DNA of 64,000 nucleotides, taken from contig NZ_JADOUF010000001.1 of NCBI RefSeq assembly GCF_015751905.1, positions 1,116,001-1,180,000 on the forward strand, in the 5' to 3' direction. Under the pieces are notes generated by a model, which was not told the origin of the DNA, made no database searches, and saw only the letters and a list, made by a program, of their open reading frames with translations. Positions 42,974 to 51,389 of this stretch are shown piece after piece. The first letter of the stretch is position 1. Every line of letters starts with the position of its first letter. Origin of the DNA: Longispora fulva. GTDB taxonomy: Bacteria > Actinomycetota > Actinomycetes > Mycobacteriales > Micromonosporaceae. A program made the position numbers and the translations under genes.

Positions 42974-43609
42974 CTAGGCCGGTTGGGGGAGCTGGTGCGG
43001 CATGTTCCAGCCCTCGGCGAGCCGGGAGGGGTGCACGTTGTCGCCGCCGCCGAAGAACTCGCAGAACTTCATGATCAGGGGATCCCAACCGATCGGGTCG
43101 ACATACGCGGTACCCGGAATGATCAGGCTCTCCTCGACGTGCGCGCGCCGGATCAGGACGTGGAACGCCGTGGCGCGCGGCTCGGGCATGCCGAACGGGT
43201 GGGCCGCGACCACCTCGCACTCCAACTGGATCGGGCACTCGGCGATCCGGGGCGCGCCGACCAGGTCCGAGGGCTGCGCGGTCAGGCCGGCGACGCCGAA
43301 CTTGTCGGGCTCGTGGCGGTACCCCTGCGCGGCCTTGCCCGGCGGGACGTCCGGCGTGCCGGTGGTCATCGCGAGCCGGTCGACGGCGTCCACCAGGGTC
43401 GACGGCGCGAGGTTGAGCACGCATCCGCCCTCGCGGAGCAGGTTGGCGGCGGTCTGGGAACTGTTGCCCAGGCCGAGCATGCACGCCTGGCCGAGCCACC
43501 AGGCCGACGACATCGGGGCGATGTTGGCCGTGCCGTCGGGGTTGCGGGAGCTGATCAGCACCACGGGGGTGCCGTAGTAGTGCACCTTGAGATCGGTGAC
43601 CTTGTGCAT
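42974..43609 (-). CDS. Flavin-reductase-like FMN-binding protein
   Basis: The 211-residue product matches the flavin reductase-like split-barrel family: YYGTPVVLISSRNPDGTANIAPMSSAWWLGQACMLGLGNSSQTAANL, then REGGCVLNLAPSTLVDAVDRLAMTTG and the later ECPIQLECEVV and PGTAYVDPIGWDPLIMKF. Members reduce or bind FMN and often protect from or modify xenobiotics. The ATG at MHKVTDLKVHYYG is conserved; upstream residues are non-coding. Followed by the SDR gene, suggesting a joint redox function. Confidence 0.88.
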   Translation of the reverse strand: MHKVTDLKVHYYGTPVVLISSRNPDGTANIAPMSSAWWLGQACMLGLGNSSQTAANLLREGGCVLNLAPSTLVDAVDRLAMTTGTPDVPPGKAAQGYRHEPDKFGVAGLTAQPSDLVGAPRIAECPIQLECEVVAAHPFGMPEPRATAFHVLIRRAHVEESLIIPGTAYVDPIGWDPLIMKFCEFFGGGDNVHPSRLAEGWNMPHQLPQPA

Positions 43610-43701
43610 GGGACGTCCTTCGCGAGGCGGCGGGTTCACCGTCGAGCCTGCCCCGGTCGCGCGTCCGTCGCTGGCGGCGAAAAGACATCGAACTTCGTCT
43701 G

Positions 43702-43738
43702 GTACGCCCGACAACTGCCCCGGGTTCCGGCGGTCCTC
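43702..43738 (+). repeat. 37-base intergenic repeat, copy C (degenerate)
   Basis: This copy keeps the core CTGCCCCGGGTTCC and flanking similarity to copies A and B, with several substitutions and a one-base insertion. It lies in the divergent gap between the flavin-reductase-like and SGNH hydrolase genes. Confidence 0.5.
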
Positions 43739-43845
43739 GCCGCTGGACGATCCGGGCGTCGGGGCCGGTCCGCCGCCTGAGACCTGGCGCACAAAGGGTT
43801 TTGTTACGGTCGCGTAGGGTCGCGGTGATCGTCCAGGATGGCGGG

Positions 43846-44652
43846 ATGACTGGTGACGACCCCCAGGGGAGATACGACTCGTACGTCGCCCTCGGCGACA
43901 GCTTCACCGAAGGACTCAGCGACCCGGGCCCGGACGGCTCGGTCCGCGGCTGGGCCGACCGGCTCGCCGGGCACCTGGCCGGGCACGCCCCCGGCCTGCG
44001 GTACGCGAACCTGGCCGTCCGCGGCCGGCTCCTCGGCCAGGTCGTGTCCGAGCAGGTGCCGGTGGCCGCGCGGATGCGCCCGGACCTGGTGACCTTCTGC
44101 GCCGGCGGCAACGACCTGCTCCGGCCGGGCGGCGACCCCGACGCCCTCGCGGAGGCGCTGGAGGTCGCGGTCCGCCGGCTGCGCGGCGCGGGGGCCGAGG
44201 TGGTGCTGTTCACCGGGTTCGACACCGGTCGGCAGGCCCGGATGCGGATGCTGCGCGGGAAGATCGCGACGTACAACATGCACATCCGCGCCCTCGCCGA
44301 CGCCCACGACTGCCGGGTGGTGGACCTGTGGCCGATGACGGTGCTGGACGACCCCCGCGCGTGGGGCGAGGACCGGCTGCACCTCGGGCCGGAGGGCCAC
44401 CGGCGGGTCGCGCTGCGGGCGTGCGAGGTGCTCGGGGTCCCGGTGGCCGAGGACTGGCGGGAGCCGTGGGCCCCGGCCGAGCCCCGGGACTGGGTCACCG
44501 CCCGGCGGACGGACCTGCGCTGGGCCAGGGAGTTCCTGGTGCCGTGGCTGGGCCGCCGGCTGCGCGGACAGTCCTCGGGGGACGGCCGCACCGCCAAACG
44601 CCCGGCCCTGTCCCCGGTCGTCGGGACCCCACCCGCCCGCTGCCAGCGCTGA
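43846..44652 (+). CDS. SGNH/GDSL hydrolase (cytosolic type)
   Basis: The 268-residue protein has SGNH blocks I (YVALGDSFTEGLSDP, Ser nucleophile), II (LAVRGRLLGQ, Gly), III (FCAGGNDLLRPGG, Asn) and V (EDRLHLGPEGHRRVALRA, Asp/His). No signal peptide is present. The C-terminal region (WAREFLVPWLGRRLRGQSS) is common in the actinomycete SGNH group of unknown substrate; an esterase or lipase activity is expected. The ATG used lies 13 codons before the first SGNH block. Confidence 0.9.
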   Translation: MTGDDPQGRYDSYVALGDSFTEGLSDPGPDGSVRGWADRLAGHLAGHAPGLRYANLAVRGRLLGQVVSEQVPVAARMRPDLVTFCAGGNDLLRPGGDPDALAEALEVAVRRLRGAGAEVVLFTGFDTGRQARMRMLRGKIATYNMHIRALADAHDCRVVDLWPMTVLDDPRAWGEDRLHLGPEGHRRVALRACEVLGVPVAEDWREPWAPAEPRDWVTARRTDLRWAREFLVPWLGRRLRGQSSGDGRTAKRPALSPVVGTPPARCQR

Positions 44653-44718
44653 ACCCGACCCACCCGTGCGGCCGTGTCCGCGCCCGGTTCCGCGCCGCGG
44701 CGGTGCCATAGTGGACAC

Positions 44719-45375
44719 GTGGACGCCATCGGGACATCTGAGACCGCACGACCCCGTGACGCCCGCCCCGGACGACCGCCCGTCCCCGGCCAGGCCGCCC
44801 CCGTCGCGGCGCTCACCTCCTGGGTCGCGATCGACTTCGAGACCGCCAACCCGAAGCGCGGCAGCATGTGCGCGGTCGGCATGGTCGCGGTGACCGACGG
44901 CGAGGTCGTCGAGTCGTTCGGCACCCTGGTCCGGCCACCGGCCTCGGCGGGGGAGTTCAACCCGTGGAACGTCCGGGTGCACGGCATCACGGCCCGCGAC
45001 GTGCTCGGCGCGCCCTCCTGCGGGCAGGCGCTGGACCTGATCGACCGGTTCGCCGCCGGCCGGCCGCTGGTGGCCCACAACGCGTCGTTCGACAACAGCG
45101 TGCTCACCCGCGCGCACGAGCTGGTCGGCCGCCCGGCCCCGGCGCGCCGGATGTACTGCACGCTGGAGCTGTCCCGCCGGCTCTGGCCGCACCTGGACGA
45201 CCACCGGCTGCCGACCGTGGCCACGGCGACCGGCTTCCGTTCCCTGGATCACCACGCGGCGCTGTCCGACGCCCGGGCCGCCGCGCACGTGATGCTCACC
45301 GGCCTGCGGCTGCACGACACGACGGACCTGGGCGTGCTCGCGGGCCGGGTCGGGCTCGGACACCGGAACTCTTGA
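44719..45375 (+). CDS. DEDDh 3'-5' exonuclease (DnaQ-like)
   Basis: The protein has the exonuclease blocks I (WVAIDFETANPKRGSM, Asp/Glu), II (PLVAHNASFDNSVL, Asp) and III (LDHHAALSDARAAAHVML, His/Asp). DEDDh enzymes of this stand-alone type trim DNA or RNA 3' ends in repair or RNA processing; the HIT-like DnaQ polymerase context is absent. The GTG start (VDAIGTSETARP) was chosen because ATAGTG lies about 10 bases before it in a leaderless-like arrangement; an in-frame ATG at 44674 is the alternative. The tyrosinase promoter overlaps its stop codon. Confidence 0.88.
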   Translation: MDAIGTSETARPRDARPGRPPVPGQAAPVAALTSWVAIDFETANPKRGSMCAVGMVAVTDGEVVESFGTLVRPPASAGEFNPWNVRVHGITARDVLGAPSCGQALDLIDRFAAGRPLVAHNASFDNSVLTRAHELVGRPAPARRMYCTLELSRRLWPHLDDHRLPTVATATGFRSLDHHAALSDARAAAHVMLTGLRLHDTTDLGVLAGRVGLGHRNS

Positions 45376-45401
45376 CGTTGGAGTAACTGCTCGATTACAG
45401 T
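45372..45401 (+). promoter_or_regulatory. Sigma-70-type promoter upstream of tyrosinase
   Basis: TTGACG (45372-45377) and TACAGT (45396-45401) are spaced 18 bases apart, close to the actinomycete housekeeping consensus. The resulting leader of about 180 bases contains an 8-bp stem (GAAGCCCG at 45409 and CGGGCTTC at 45453) and a T-rich stretch, so a leader-based control is possible. Confidence 0.5.
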
Positions 45402-45586
45402 GAGCGATGAAGCCCGACCCGATCGTGAGGCAGAGATGCTGAATCGACGAGCCGGGCTTCTCCGTACCCCCGAATGGTTTTTTGCAGATCATGCATATTG
45501 TGGGGATTCCGCGACCTCGGCGGCCGGGGCCTGGTAGCTGTGGAAGGGGGCGACCGCGCCCCGTGGCCACGCATCGGGGGAGAGCC

Positions 45587-47080
45587 ATGCCGCACACCTT
45601 CGTCCGCCGCGACGTCTGGGACCTCCAGGCGGAGGGCGGCACCTGGAACGACACCCTGTCCTGGTACTCGATCGCCGTCGACGCCATGACCCTCCGCTCG
45701 GCCAAGGACGTCCTCGACCCGACCGGGTGGACCTACCAGGCGGCGATGCACGGCACGAAGACGCCGAACCCGAAGCCCGGGGTGCTGTGGAACAGGTGCC
45801 AGCACGGCAGCTGGTTCTTCTACCCCTGGCACCGGATGTACCTGTACTACTTCGAGCGGATCGTCCGCAGCGTCATCGTCAGGGACCACCGCGGGCCGGC
45901 CGACTGGGCCCTGCCGTACTGGAACTACCTGTCCGGCGGCCCCCACGCGGCCCTCCCGCCGGCCTTCCGGGAACCGTCCCGCGACCTGGGCCCGAATCCG
46001 CTGTACCGGGAGCTGCGCAACACGACCAAGGGCGTCGACGTCAACGCCGGCGACCCGATCACCGGCGTGGACGTGCCCGGCCAGCCGTCCGTGGTCAGCT
46101 ACGAGCGGAGCTTCTCCTACCGCAACTTCTGGTCGGACAACTGGGTCGGTCCGTCGTTCGGCGGGACGCAGCTGAAGCCGGCGCAGTTCGGCGGGAACCC
46201 CGGCCAGCTGGAGATCTACCCGCACGGGGTCGTGCACGACGCGGTCGGCGGCGAGCACGGCCTGATGGGGAACGTGAGGACGGCCGCCTCCGACCCGATC
46301 TTCTGGCTGCACCACGGCAACATCGACCGGATGTGGGAGCTGTGGCTGCGCCGGGGGGAGGGCCGGGCCAACCCGGACCACAAGGACTGGCGCGCCCAGA
46401 AGTTCGAGTTCTACGACGAGGACGGCAACCGGCAGACGATGACGGCGGCCGACGTGCTGGACACGGCCCGCCAGCTGGGCTACCGCTACGACAACCTGCA
46501 CGAGGTCGCCCCGACCGCCGACGCCGGGGGTCCCCGGGCCCGACGGTCACCGACGCCGGGCCGACCGCGCCCGGAGCCCGAGCTCCTGGCCGCGTCCGAG
46601 CGCGGCACGACCCTGACGGGTACGGGCGTGACGGTCGGCATCGCGCTGGACCCGGCCGCGCGCGACACCATGGCGGCGGCCGGCGCGCCGCGCGGGGCCG
46701 GTGACGCCCAGGAGGGCGAGGACCGGTTCGCCCTCGCGCTGGAGGGGGTCTCCGTCGACCGCCAGGTCGGCGAGGTGTACCAGGTCTACATGCGGCCCTC
46801 GGCGGACGCCGCCGACGAGTACTTCGTGGCGAACCTGTCGTTCTTCGGCGCCCAGCCGCACGTCGACAACGACGAGGACGACGCGGCGCACCCCGGCGGG
46901 GACCTGTCGATGAGTTTCGACATCACCGACATCGTGCGGCGCCTGACCGCCGACGGGCGATGGGACCGCAGCCGGGTGACCGTCGACCTGCGCCCGATGG
47001 GCACGTCCGGCATAGCCGACGCCGCCCGGCCGGGCCACCCGCCGGCGGTGATCCGCAGGTTCGGCATCTACCGGTACTGA
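45587..47080 (+). CDS. Tyrosinase / polyphenol oxidase-family type 3 copper enzyme
   Basis: The 497-residue enzyme has CuA ligands His55 (AAMHG), His73 (RCQHGSWFFYPWHRMYLYYFE) and His82, and CuB ligands in HGVVHDAVGGEHG and DPIFWLHHGNIDRMWELW. It oxidises phenols or catechols to quinones. Unlike the short Streptomyces MelC2 (about 270 residues) it has a C-terminal beta domain after a Pro/Arg-rich linker (VGEVYQVYMRPSADAADEYFVANLSFFG), resembling the plant polyphenol oxidase tail that shields the active site. No MelC1 caddie gene and no signal peptide are seen. The stop overlaps the next start (TGATG). Confidence 0.92.
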   Translation: MPHTFVRRDVWDLQAEGGTWNDTLSWYSIAVDAMTLRSAKDVLDPTGWTYQAAMHGTKTPNPKPGVLWNRCQHGSWFFYPWHRMYLYYFERIVRSVIVRDHRGPADWALPYWNYLSGGPHAALPPAFREPSRDLGPNPLYRELRNTTKGVDVNAGDPITGVDVPGQPSVVSYERSFSYRNFWSDNWVGPSFGGTQLKPAQFGGNPGQLEIYPHGVVHDAVGGEHGLMGNVRTAASDPIFWLHHGNIDRMWELWLRRGEGRANPDHKDWRAQKFEFYDEDGNRQTMTAADVLDTARQLGYRYDNLHEVAPTADAGGPRARRSPTPGRPRPEPELLAASERGTTLTGTGVTVGIALDPAARDTMAAAGAPRGAGDAQEGEDRFALALEGVSVDRQVGEVYQVYMRPSADAADEYFVANLSFFGAQPHVDNDEDDAAHPGGDLSMSFDITDIVRRLTADGRWDRSRVTVDLRPMGTSGIADAARPGHPPAVIRRFGIYRY

Positions 47081-47751
47081 TGGTCGCGCCCCGGCACGCG
47101 GGCCTGCTGTTCTGGGTGGCGGGGGCGTGGTTCGACATCGCGCTCCTGCACCTGGGACTGCTCGGCGGCGCGCCGGTCGCGCACCACCACGGGCGGATCG
47201 GCGTGGCCGCTGCCCTGGCCGGGTGGCTGGGCATGACGGTCACGATGATGGTGCCGCCGCTGTTCCCGCTGCTGCGGCACCTGACCGCGAGCACGCTGCG
47301 ACGGCGGCGCGCGGTCTGGCTCTTCCTCGTCGGGTACCTGGTGCCCTGGGCCGGCTACGGCCTCCTCCTCACCGGCGCGCTCGCCGCGTTCCCGGGCGTC
47401 CGGCGGGGCGCGCTGACGGCGGCCGCCCTGCTGGTCGCGGCCGGCTGGCAGGTGATGAGGGTCCGACGCCGACTGCTGCGCGGCTGCCGCACCGGGACGG
47501 TCCTGCCGGCGCACGGCTGGCGCGCGGACGCCGGCGCGTGGACGTTCGGGCTGCGCAACGGGTCGCGGTGCGTCGGCGCGTGCTGGGCGATGATGCTCGT
47601 GATGGCCGTCGCCACCACCGGTCACCTGCCGCTGATGGTGCTGTTCTTCGCGGTGGTCTGGGCGGAGAAGGTGCTGCTGCGGGCCCGGGTGCTGGCCCGC
47701 CCTGCGTCGGCGGCGTTCGCCACCCTGGCCGTCGCGTACGCGGTGCTGTGA
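47080..47751 (+). CDS. DUF2182 multi-pass membrane protein
   Basis: The 223-residue protein has about six hydrophobic segments. It carries the DUF2182 signature GSRCVGACWAMMLVMA, with Cys and Met residues placed to bind a metal, plus MTVTMMVPPLFPLLRHL earlier. The family is described as putative metal-binding integral membrane proteins. Translational coupling to a copper enzyme suggests copper supply or handling for the tyrosinase; this is inference from position and the Cys/Met motif. Confidence 0.85.
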   Translation: MVAPRHAGLLFWVAGAWFDIALLHLGLLGGAPVAHHHGRIGVAAALAGWLGMTVTMMVPPLFPLLRHLTASTLRRRRAVWLFLVGYLVPWAGYGLLLTGALAAFPGVRRGALTAAALLVAAGWQVMRVRRRLLRGCRTGTVLPAHGWRADAGAWTFGLRNGSRCVGACWAMMLVMAVATTGHLPLMVLFFAVVWAEKVLLRARVLARPASAAFATLAVAYAVL

Positions 47752-47838
47752 ACGACCGGTCCAGCCGCATCGATTTCTAGGCTTATGGGCGATTCGCGTA
47801 CTCTGTTGCGGATGTCCAGACCTTGAAGGGATGCGGTT

Positions 47839-48192
47839 GTGCAGAAGAGATGGTGGCTAGGCGCCGGTATCGCGGCGGCGGCCGGAGTGGCGCTGCTCGG
47901 CGGGGTGGCCACGGCCGCCCCGTCGCTGAGCGGTCCGCTGCTGCAGTTCATGACCCCGGCCAAGCCGTCGGCCCCGGCGTCGGCGGCGCCCCAGGTCCGG
48001 CCGTCCGCGACGAAGGCCGTCCACGCGCCCCGGACCCAGGCTCCGAGGACGCACGCTCCGGCCACCCGGCCGCCGGCGAGCCCGACGGCCGCCGCGAGGA
48101 CCACCGTCGCGGTGCGACCGAGCCCGAGTCCGGCCCCGGCCCGGTCGGCCGCGCCGCACCAGGGCGGGCTCGGCGGGCTGCTCGGCCACTAG
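47839..48192 (+). CDS. Small secreted Ala/Pro-rich protein
   Basis: The 117-residue product has a signal peptide or anchor (MQKRWWLGAGIAAAAGVALLGGVATAAP), then low-complexity Ala/Pro/Thr/Ser sequence with basic residues (VHAPRTQAPRTHAPATRPPAS), ending GGLGGLLGH. It is likely disordered and cell-surface or secreted. No family is recognised. The GTG follows GAAGGGATG at reasonable distance, and codon use supports it as a real gene, though small size limits certainty. Confidence 0.6.
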   Translation: MQKRWWLGAGIAAAAGVALLGGVATAAPSLSGPLLQFMTPAKPSAPASAAPQVRPSATKAVHAPRTQAPRTHAPATRPPASPTAAARTTVAVRPSPSPAPARSAAPHQGGLGGLLGH

Positions 48193-48198
48193 CGACCT

Positions 48199-48229
48199 CC
48201 GCTCCGGCCGGCGCGCCCGGTCGGAGCGG
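48199..48229 (+). terminator. Terminator of the small secreted-protein gene
   Basis: An 8-bp stem CCGCTCCG / CGGAGCGG, extended internally by GCCGG and CCGG, lies 7 bases past the stop. Confidence 0.65.
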
Positions 48230-48270
48230 GAGGGCCGCGCTGGGCGGTACCCGTCAAAGTTTAGTTCTTG

Positions 48271-48290
48271 CTTATATAAGTGTCGACATA
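48271..48290 (+). promoter_or_regulatory. AT-rich operator/promoter of the ArsR-type gene
   Basis: A perfect palindrome CTTATATAAG (48271-48280) lies next to GTCGAC and ATATACT in an otherwise GC-rich stretch, 13-32 bases before the GTG start. It fits autoregulation by the ArsR-type repressor. Confidence 0.5.
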
Positions 48291-48302
48291 TACTCTCTGG
48301 GT

Positions 48303-48665
48303 GTGCACGCATTCGACATCCTCGGCGACCCGGTCCGCCGCCGCATCCTCGAGCTGCTCGCCGACGGCGAGCGGGCCGCGGGCGACCTCGGGGCCGTGGT
48401 GCAGGCCGAGTTCGGCATCTCGCAGCCGGCCGTCTCCCAGCACCTCAAGGTGCTGCGGGACAGCGGGTTCGCGACGGTGCGCGCCGAGGGCACCCGACGC
48501 CTCTACGCCGTCGACGCCGAGCCCCTGCGGCAGGTCGACGAGTGGCTCGACCCCTACCGGCACTTCTGGAACCAGCGGCTCGACGCCCTCGCCACCGAGC
48601 TCGCGCGCGGCAGACGCGAACGGCGCGCCGCCGACCCGACACCGAAAGGCACGGACACGCCATGA
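48303..48665 (+). CDS. ArsR-family transcriptional regulator
   Basis: The 120-residue protein has the winged-helix ArsR core (HAFDILGDPVRRRILELLADGERAAGDLGAVVQAEFGISQPAVSQHLKVLRDSGFATVRAEGTRRLYAV) and a WLDPYRHFWNQRLDAL tail shared by the group that pairs with SRPBCC proteins. No metal-binding CxC is present. The stop overlaps the next ATG (ATGA). It likely represses its own operon through the AT-rich palindrome upstream. Confidence 0.92.
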   Translation: MHAFDILGDPVRRRILELLADGERAAGDLGAVVQAEFGISQPAVSQHLKVLRDSGFATVRAEGTRRLYAVDAEPLRQVDEWLDPYRHFWNQRLDALATELARGRRERRAADPTPKGTDTP

Positions 48666-49246
48666 CCACCGACACGCCCACCATCGACAACACCCGGCAC
48701 GAGCTGTACCGGCGGGAGATCGCCGCCGGTGAGGCCCGCTGCGCCGTCTTCCGCCGCACCTACGACGCGCCCATCGAGGACGTGTGGGACGCGTGCACCG
48801 ACCCCGCACGGCTCCGGCGGTGGTACGCGCCCGTGGAGGGCGACCTGACCCTCGGCGGCTCGTTCACCCAGGGCGCGTTCGGCCCCGGCAAGGTGACCCG
48901 CTGCGAGGCGCCCCGGCTGCTGACCGTCGCCCTCGGCGGCGTCGAGCCGGCGTCCGACGAGATCGAGCTGCGGCTGACCGCCAACCCCGACGGCGGCACC
49001 ACACTGGAGTTCGAGCACGCCACCACGCGCGACACCCACGAGATCAACGGCCAGATCTTCGACGCGGTGTACTGCATGGGCGGCGGCTACGGCCCGCGCC
49101 TGATCACCCTCGACCAGCACCTGCGCGGCGAGCTGCCCGCGACGGTGAACGCCGGGGAGCTGCACCTGCTCGCGGAGTACCGGCCGGCGATCGACGCCAG
49201 CATGGCGGCACTCGCCGAGCTGATCGAGGCCGACCGGAACCGCTGA
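48662..49246 (+). CDS. SRPBCC/AHSA1-family ligand-binding protein
   Basis: The 194-residue protein carries the AHSA1 pattern: FRRTYDAPIEDVWDACTDPARLRRWYAPVEGDLTLGGSF, TRCEAPRLLTVAL and the C-terminal GYGPRLITLDQHLRG. These START-like cavities bind hydrophobic ligands. Coupling to an ArsR-type repressor is a widespread arrangement in actinomycetes, in which the two respond to an unknown compound or solvent stress. Confidence 0.9.
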   Translation: MTTDTPTIDNTRHELYRREIAAGEARCAVFRRTYDAPIEDVWDACTDPARLRRWYAPVEGDLTLGGSFTQGAFGPGKVTRCEAPRLLTVALGGVEPASDEIELRLTANPDGGTTLEFEHATTRDTHEINGQIFDAVYCMGGGYGPRLITLDQHLRGELPATVNAGELHLLAEYRPAIDASMAALAELIEADRNR

Positions 49247-49288
49247 CCCCGGGCCGACCGGAACCGCTTACCGCCGGGACCGGCGCGG

Positions 49289-50290
49289 TCACGCCCCGAG
49301 CCGGGCGGAGAGCTCGCCGAGCGCCGCCTGCCGGTACTCGGTGGCGGCGCTCACGACAAACCCGACCTGCCGGTTCACGTGCAGCATCGGCACGTTGTCC
49401 GCCGCCGACATCGTGCTGACCTGCCCGACCTCCGGGTGCTCCGCGACCAGCCACCGCAGGTTCTCCGCCTTCATCCACCGGCCCAGCCGCCGGCCGCGGT
49501 GCGCGGCGAGCACGCTGGTGTCCTGCTGGCGGGCGAGGTCAGGCCGGCTGGCGTGCACCTCGAGGAGGGTGGTGCCGGCGACCGTCCCCGTGGCCTCGTG
49601 CACGGCGGCCACCACCCGGGCCTCGCACCCGCGCCGCCGGTCGGCGTCCTCGGAGTCGCGGACCCGCTCCGGGGTCCAGGCCGGCACCGCGAAGTCCAGC
49701 TCGCCCCGGGGCGCGTCCCGCAGCGCGTCGCGGGCCGTGGCGTAGGAGGCCAGGAGGTCCTCCGGCGCCCGGCCCGACCACCGGACCAGCCGGTAGCCGG
49801 GGACGGCCGGCACCTGCCACAGTGTCCGGTCGGCGGTCGACAGGTCCAGGACCTGCCGGGCGGTGCTCTGCGCGACGGCGAACCCGTGCGCGTCGGCCCA
49901 CGCAGCCCCCGGTCCGCCGGCCGGCACCCCCTCCAGGATCAGGGTCCGGCGGCCCTCGGCCCGGGCGAGCATGGTCCGCAGCAGTGCGGTGCCCAGGCCC
50001 CGCCGGCGCGCGTCGGGGTGCACGGTCCCGTTGACGCCGGCCAGGTCGGTGTTCTCGTCGTCGAACAGGATGAGCAGGGCGACGCCGAGGATCCGGTCGC
50101 CGTCCCGGGCCGTCCAGCGGGTCAGACGGCGGCCCGGCGAGGGCGGCATCGCGTACCGGGCGGTCAGGGACCCCCGGGTCGGGGCCGGTTCGCCCGTGCG
50201 GTCGACGGCGAGGGCCGCGCGTTCGATCTCGACGAGGTCGTCCCAGTCGGTGTCCGTCGCGGTGGCCGGGTCGAACGGTGCGATGTGCAT
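49289..50290 (-). CDS. Double-GNAT-domain acetyltransferase
   Basis: The 333-residue protein contains two GNAT-like halves. The first has VNGTVHPDARRRGLGTALLRTMLARAEG with a full acetyl-CoA loop (RRRGLGTA). The second has TSVLAAHRGRRLGRWMKAENLRWL and VPMLHVNRQVGFVVSAATEYRQ. Tandem GNATs of this mycothiol-synthase-like shape are common in actinomycetes; the substrate is unknown. The ATG has GGGGAGCC upstream, while the longer frame has none. Confidence 0.88.
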   Translation of the reverse strand: MHIAPFDPATATDTDWDDLVEIERAALAVDRTGEPAPTRGSLTARYAMPPSPGRRLTRWTARDGDRILGVALLILFDDENTDLAGVNGTVHPDARRRGLGTALLRTMLARAEGRRTLILEGVPAGGPGAAWADAHGFAVAQSTARQVLDLSTADRTLWQVPAVPGYRLVRWSGRAPEDLLASYATARDALRDAPRGELDFAVPAWTPERVRDSEDADRRRGCEARVVAAVHEATGTVAGTTLLEVHASRPDLARQQDTSVLAAHRGRRLGRWMKAENLRWLVAEHPEVGQVSTMSAADNVPMLHVNRQVGFVVSAATEYRQAALGELSARLGA

Positions 50291-50346
50291 GATGGCTCCC
50301 CGTGTCGCGTTCCGACGACCCACGATAGCGACCGCGACGCTGATCT

Positions 50347-50388
50347 GGTGCCTGGTGCCTGGTGCCTGGTGCCTGGTGGCCGGTGCCG
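50347..50388 (+). repeat. 7-bp tandem repeat (TGGTGCC)
   Basis: Four perfect TGGTGCC units and two variants occur head to tail between two minus-strand genes, just upstream of the double-GNAT start. Copy number may vary between strains. Confidence 0.85.
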
Positions 50389-50429
50389 GTCGGCCGCCAG
50401 CTGCCGACGACGCGGCCCGCGCCGGGGCC

Positions 50430-51233
50430 TCAGGCCGTCCGGGCCAGGAACGACTCCAGTGCCGCGCCGAACGCCTCCGGCCGGTCCAGGTTCACCATGT
50501 GCCCCGCCCCGGGCACCGTGACCAGCCGCGCGTCGGCCGCCTCGCCCCGCAGCCGCTCGGCGGCCCGCAGGATGTCCGTCGAGTCCAGGTCGCCGACCAC
50601 CACGTCGACCGGCATCGCCAGCTCCCCGAACCGGCCGCCCGCCCCGACCTCGACGACCGTGCCCGCGCTGCCGGCGTGCCGGAGCAGCGTGCCCCGGGCC
50701 ATCGCCGCGCACCGGGCCCGCACCTCGACCCCGACCTGCTCCGGGGCGCGGTGCGGTCCGTCCACCCAGACGCGCAGCAGTGCCTCCAGCAGGGCCCCGG
50801 CGTCGCGGGCCGCCACGGCGCGGTCGATCTCCGCCAGGCACGCCAGCACGTACGGATCCGAGAACTCCATACCGCTGTACCCGGGGCCGACCAGCAGCAT
50901 CGCCGCCACCCGTTCCTGCGCGCGGAGGGCGAAGTCGATCGCGGTCCGGGCGCCCAGGGACAACCCGACGAGGGTCACCCGGTCGAGCCCGAGGTGGTCG
51001 AGGAGCCCGGCCAGGTCCTCGGTGGAGGTGAACTCCCCGGCCGGACGGGTCGAGGACTCCCCGTGACTGCGGGCGTCCAACCGGACCACGTCGTGGCCGC
51101 CGGCCAGCACCGCGAACTCGACATCCCACTGCGACCGGTCGAGGACCCCCGCGTGCAGCAGCACCACGGGCCGACCCGATCCCGCCCGCTCGTAGGCCAG
51201 CTCGCCCTGGCGGACCCGTGCGCGTGACGTCAT
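50430..51233 (-). CDS. Alpha/beta hydrolase
   Basis: The 267-residue enzyme shows the alpha/beta-hydrolase fold: PVVLLHAGVLDRSQWD (oxyanion), VVRLDARSHGESS, the nucleophile elbow VTLVGLSLGARTAIDFAL (Ser) and the catalytic His in TVPGAGHMVNLDRPEAF, with an Asp in VVVGDLDSTDIL. It could be an esterase, lactonase or C-C hydrolase; no context decides. The second ATG was chosen because GGGGGTGG precedes it. Confidence 0.9.
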   Translation of the reverse strand: MTSRARVRQGELAYERAGSGRPVVLLHAGVLDRSQWDVEFAVLAGGHDVVRLDARSHGESSTRPAGEFTSTEDLAGLLDHLGLDRVTLVGLSLGARTAIDFALRAQERVAAMLLVGPGYSGMEFSDPYVLACLAEIDRAVAARDAGALLEALLRVWVDGPHRAPEQVGVEVRARCAAMARGTLLRHAGSAGTVVEVGAGGRFGELAMPVDVVVGDLDSTDILRAAERLRGEAADARLVTVPGAGHMVNLDRPEAFGAALESFLARTA

Positions 51234-51389
51234 CGTCCACCCCCTGGTCATCGACCGCTTCCGTGAGCCTAGCCCTTCGTGCCTGGTCGGAGCGGGCTTC
51301 GCGTCCGGAGGTCCGATCCGGCTGGCGGGCCAGCGGTCCGTCCGCTATGGTCTCTGCGCCGGGTGACCACCCCGAGCCCGCGAGTCCTC

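Noticed and set aside
44690-44705. TGGCACCGCCGCGGC on the minus strand with correct GG-N10-GC spacing
   Set aside because: The -12 half is CGGC rather than TTGC, the surrounding DNA is nearly all G and C so GC is expected by chance, and no minus-strand gene follows.
42048-45224. A 1058-codon minus-strand open frame across several genes
   Set aside because: It is a GC-skew shadow of the acetyltransferase, SDR, SGNH and exonuclease genes; composition is Arg/Pro/Ser low-complexity.
50347-50388. CRISPR-like array
   Set aside because: Units are 7 bases with no spacers; it is a simple tandem repeat, and no cas genes are present.
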